A stretch of DNA of 64,000 bases from G965200765 sp965203865. Its GTDB lineage: Bacteria > Pseudomonadota > Gammaproteobacteria > Arenicellales > JAJDZL01. Positions 63,439 to 64,000 of this stretch are shown here, piece after piece (the first letter of the stretch is position 1; every line of letters begins with the position of its first letter). The translations under genes were made by a program, and so were the position numbers. The notes beneath the pieces are model-generated. The model was not told where the DNA came from. It searched no databases and saw only the letters and a list, made by a program, of their open reading frames with translations. The stretch spans positions 558,001 through 622,000 of the forward strand of contig OZ241916.1 in NCBI GenBank assembly GCA_965203865.1, in the 5' to 3' direction.

Positions 63439-64000
63439 CAGTTTCGACTGATGACAATATAAAAATACAGTCCTAGCATGCTGAGTCACTTTCGAAACGA
63501 ATCAAGCCTTTTCAGGACTGCCTGTATGAATTGAAGTTCAGCCTTCCTGTTGACCAAGTATTTATTTCACTCGGGGCTTTAGAAGGGTTTCCCGGAAAAA
63601 CAATGCCTGCACCATTGAATACATTATTTGAAGATTTCGGGAAGTTTCAAGCAAGATCGTTCCGAAACAAGTTGTCTTGATGCCGCTTGCCAGAGAACAA
63701 GTGTCAACTATGCAGTTTCTTGTGATTCCAGTACGTCTTCTTTGCTTGGTCAGCACATGTTCTTCTTGACTTCGTCGGTTTGGACCTGCAAGTATTTGAT
63801 TTTGTCGATTTCACCTAGTGAGCGAAGGCACTGCATTTCGATGAAAAAAGCAATCCTTGGAGTTATGCGAGGTTCAAGGCGGCAAATCGACCAAAATCAG
63901 ACAGTAACTGACGAAATCAAGAGTTTGGGGAAGTTCCCACAGAAATTCTTGCTACGCTCGTTGCATTTTCGCAACAACACAGAAAATCAAAAGTTGAAGG
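63439..64000. repeat. Repeat-containing tail without genes
   Basis: 63438-63475 is the reverse complement of 53360-53397 and 63480-63560 loosely matches 53280-53350. On the minus strand ~63610-63770 is a good copy of the dispersed repeat at 32515-32660 (CAAGACAACTTGTTTCGGAA is shared exactly). From 63755 on, CTTGACTTCGTCGGTTTGGA resembles 16635-16660. No coding frame is convincing. Confidence 0.6.

Noticed and set aside
1..64000. tRNA or rRNA genes, riboswitches, replication origin
   Set aside because: None was recognised by eye. A tRNAscan or Rfam search would settle this.

Overview
The window looks like an accessory, defence-rich part of a Gram-negative bacterial chromosome. Gammaproteobacterial is plausible but not proven. 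The Gram-negative inference rests on three giant autotransporters with C-terminal beta-barrels. Most of the first 48 kb is AT-rich and packed with anti-phage-type genes, IS relics and small repeats. The IS110 transposase and the orphan coupling-protein region are visibly more GC-rich. No rRNA, tRNA or core operon was recognised.

Layout. (1) 0-10 kb: a UDG-like hypothetical, then a minus-strand block holding a 1677-aa STAND ATPase with an N-terminal Cap4/DUF4297-like nuclease, its membrane-protein neighbour, and a DGQHR-domain gene. A degenerate gene fragment lies at each side of this block in opposite orientation. (2) 10-14 kb: a minus-strand operon of Ser/Thr-type kinase, TPR protein and a small unknown protein. 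(3) 14-24 kb: rmuC, a SNF2 helicase, an Hsp70/actin-like ATPase, and a beta-class DNA methyltransferase fused to an Mrr-like nuclease whose 5' end carries an 11-nt poly-G/C tract. This island lies between two inverted copies of a palindromic element. (4) 24-32 kb: a complete IS110-family element, a Sel1-repeat protein, two truncated IS110 left ends and a broken DDE transposase. (5) 32-48 kb: Fic with a small overlapping partner, an orphan TraG/VirD4-like coupling protein, an AAA ATPase, a dual-OB/DUF488/DUF488 operon, a GmrSD-type DUF262/DUF1524 gene, a PD-(D/E)XK protein, and an expanding family of ~190-aa unknown proteins. (6) 48.7-63.4 kb: an autotransporter locus with two copies carrying expression signals and two copies lacking them.

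How the parts fit. The first 48 kb reads as a defence island assembled from cassettes, several bracketed by their own short inverted repeats. The best candidates for something undescribed are the helicase/Hsp70-like/methyltransferase-nuclease island with an apparent phase-variation switch, and the autotransporter locus. The autotransporters share near-identical barrels, vary in the passenger, and include promoterless copies, which suggests a recombination-driven surface-variation system. Function calls come from motifs read by eye. No database search was possible.
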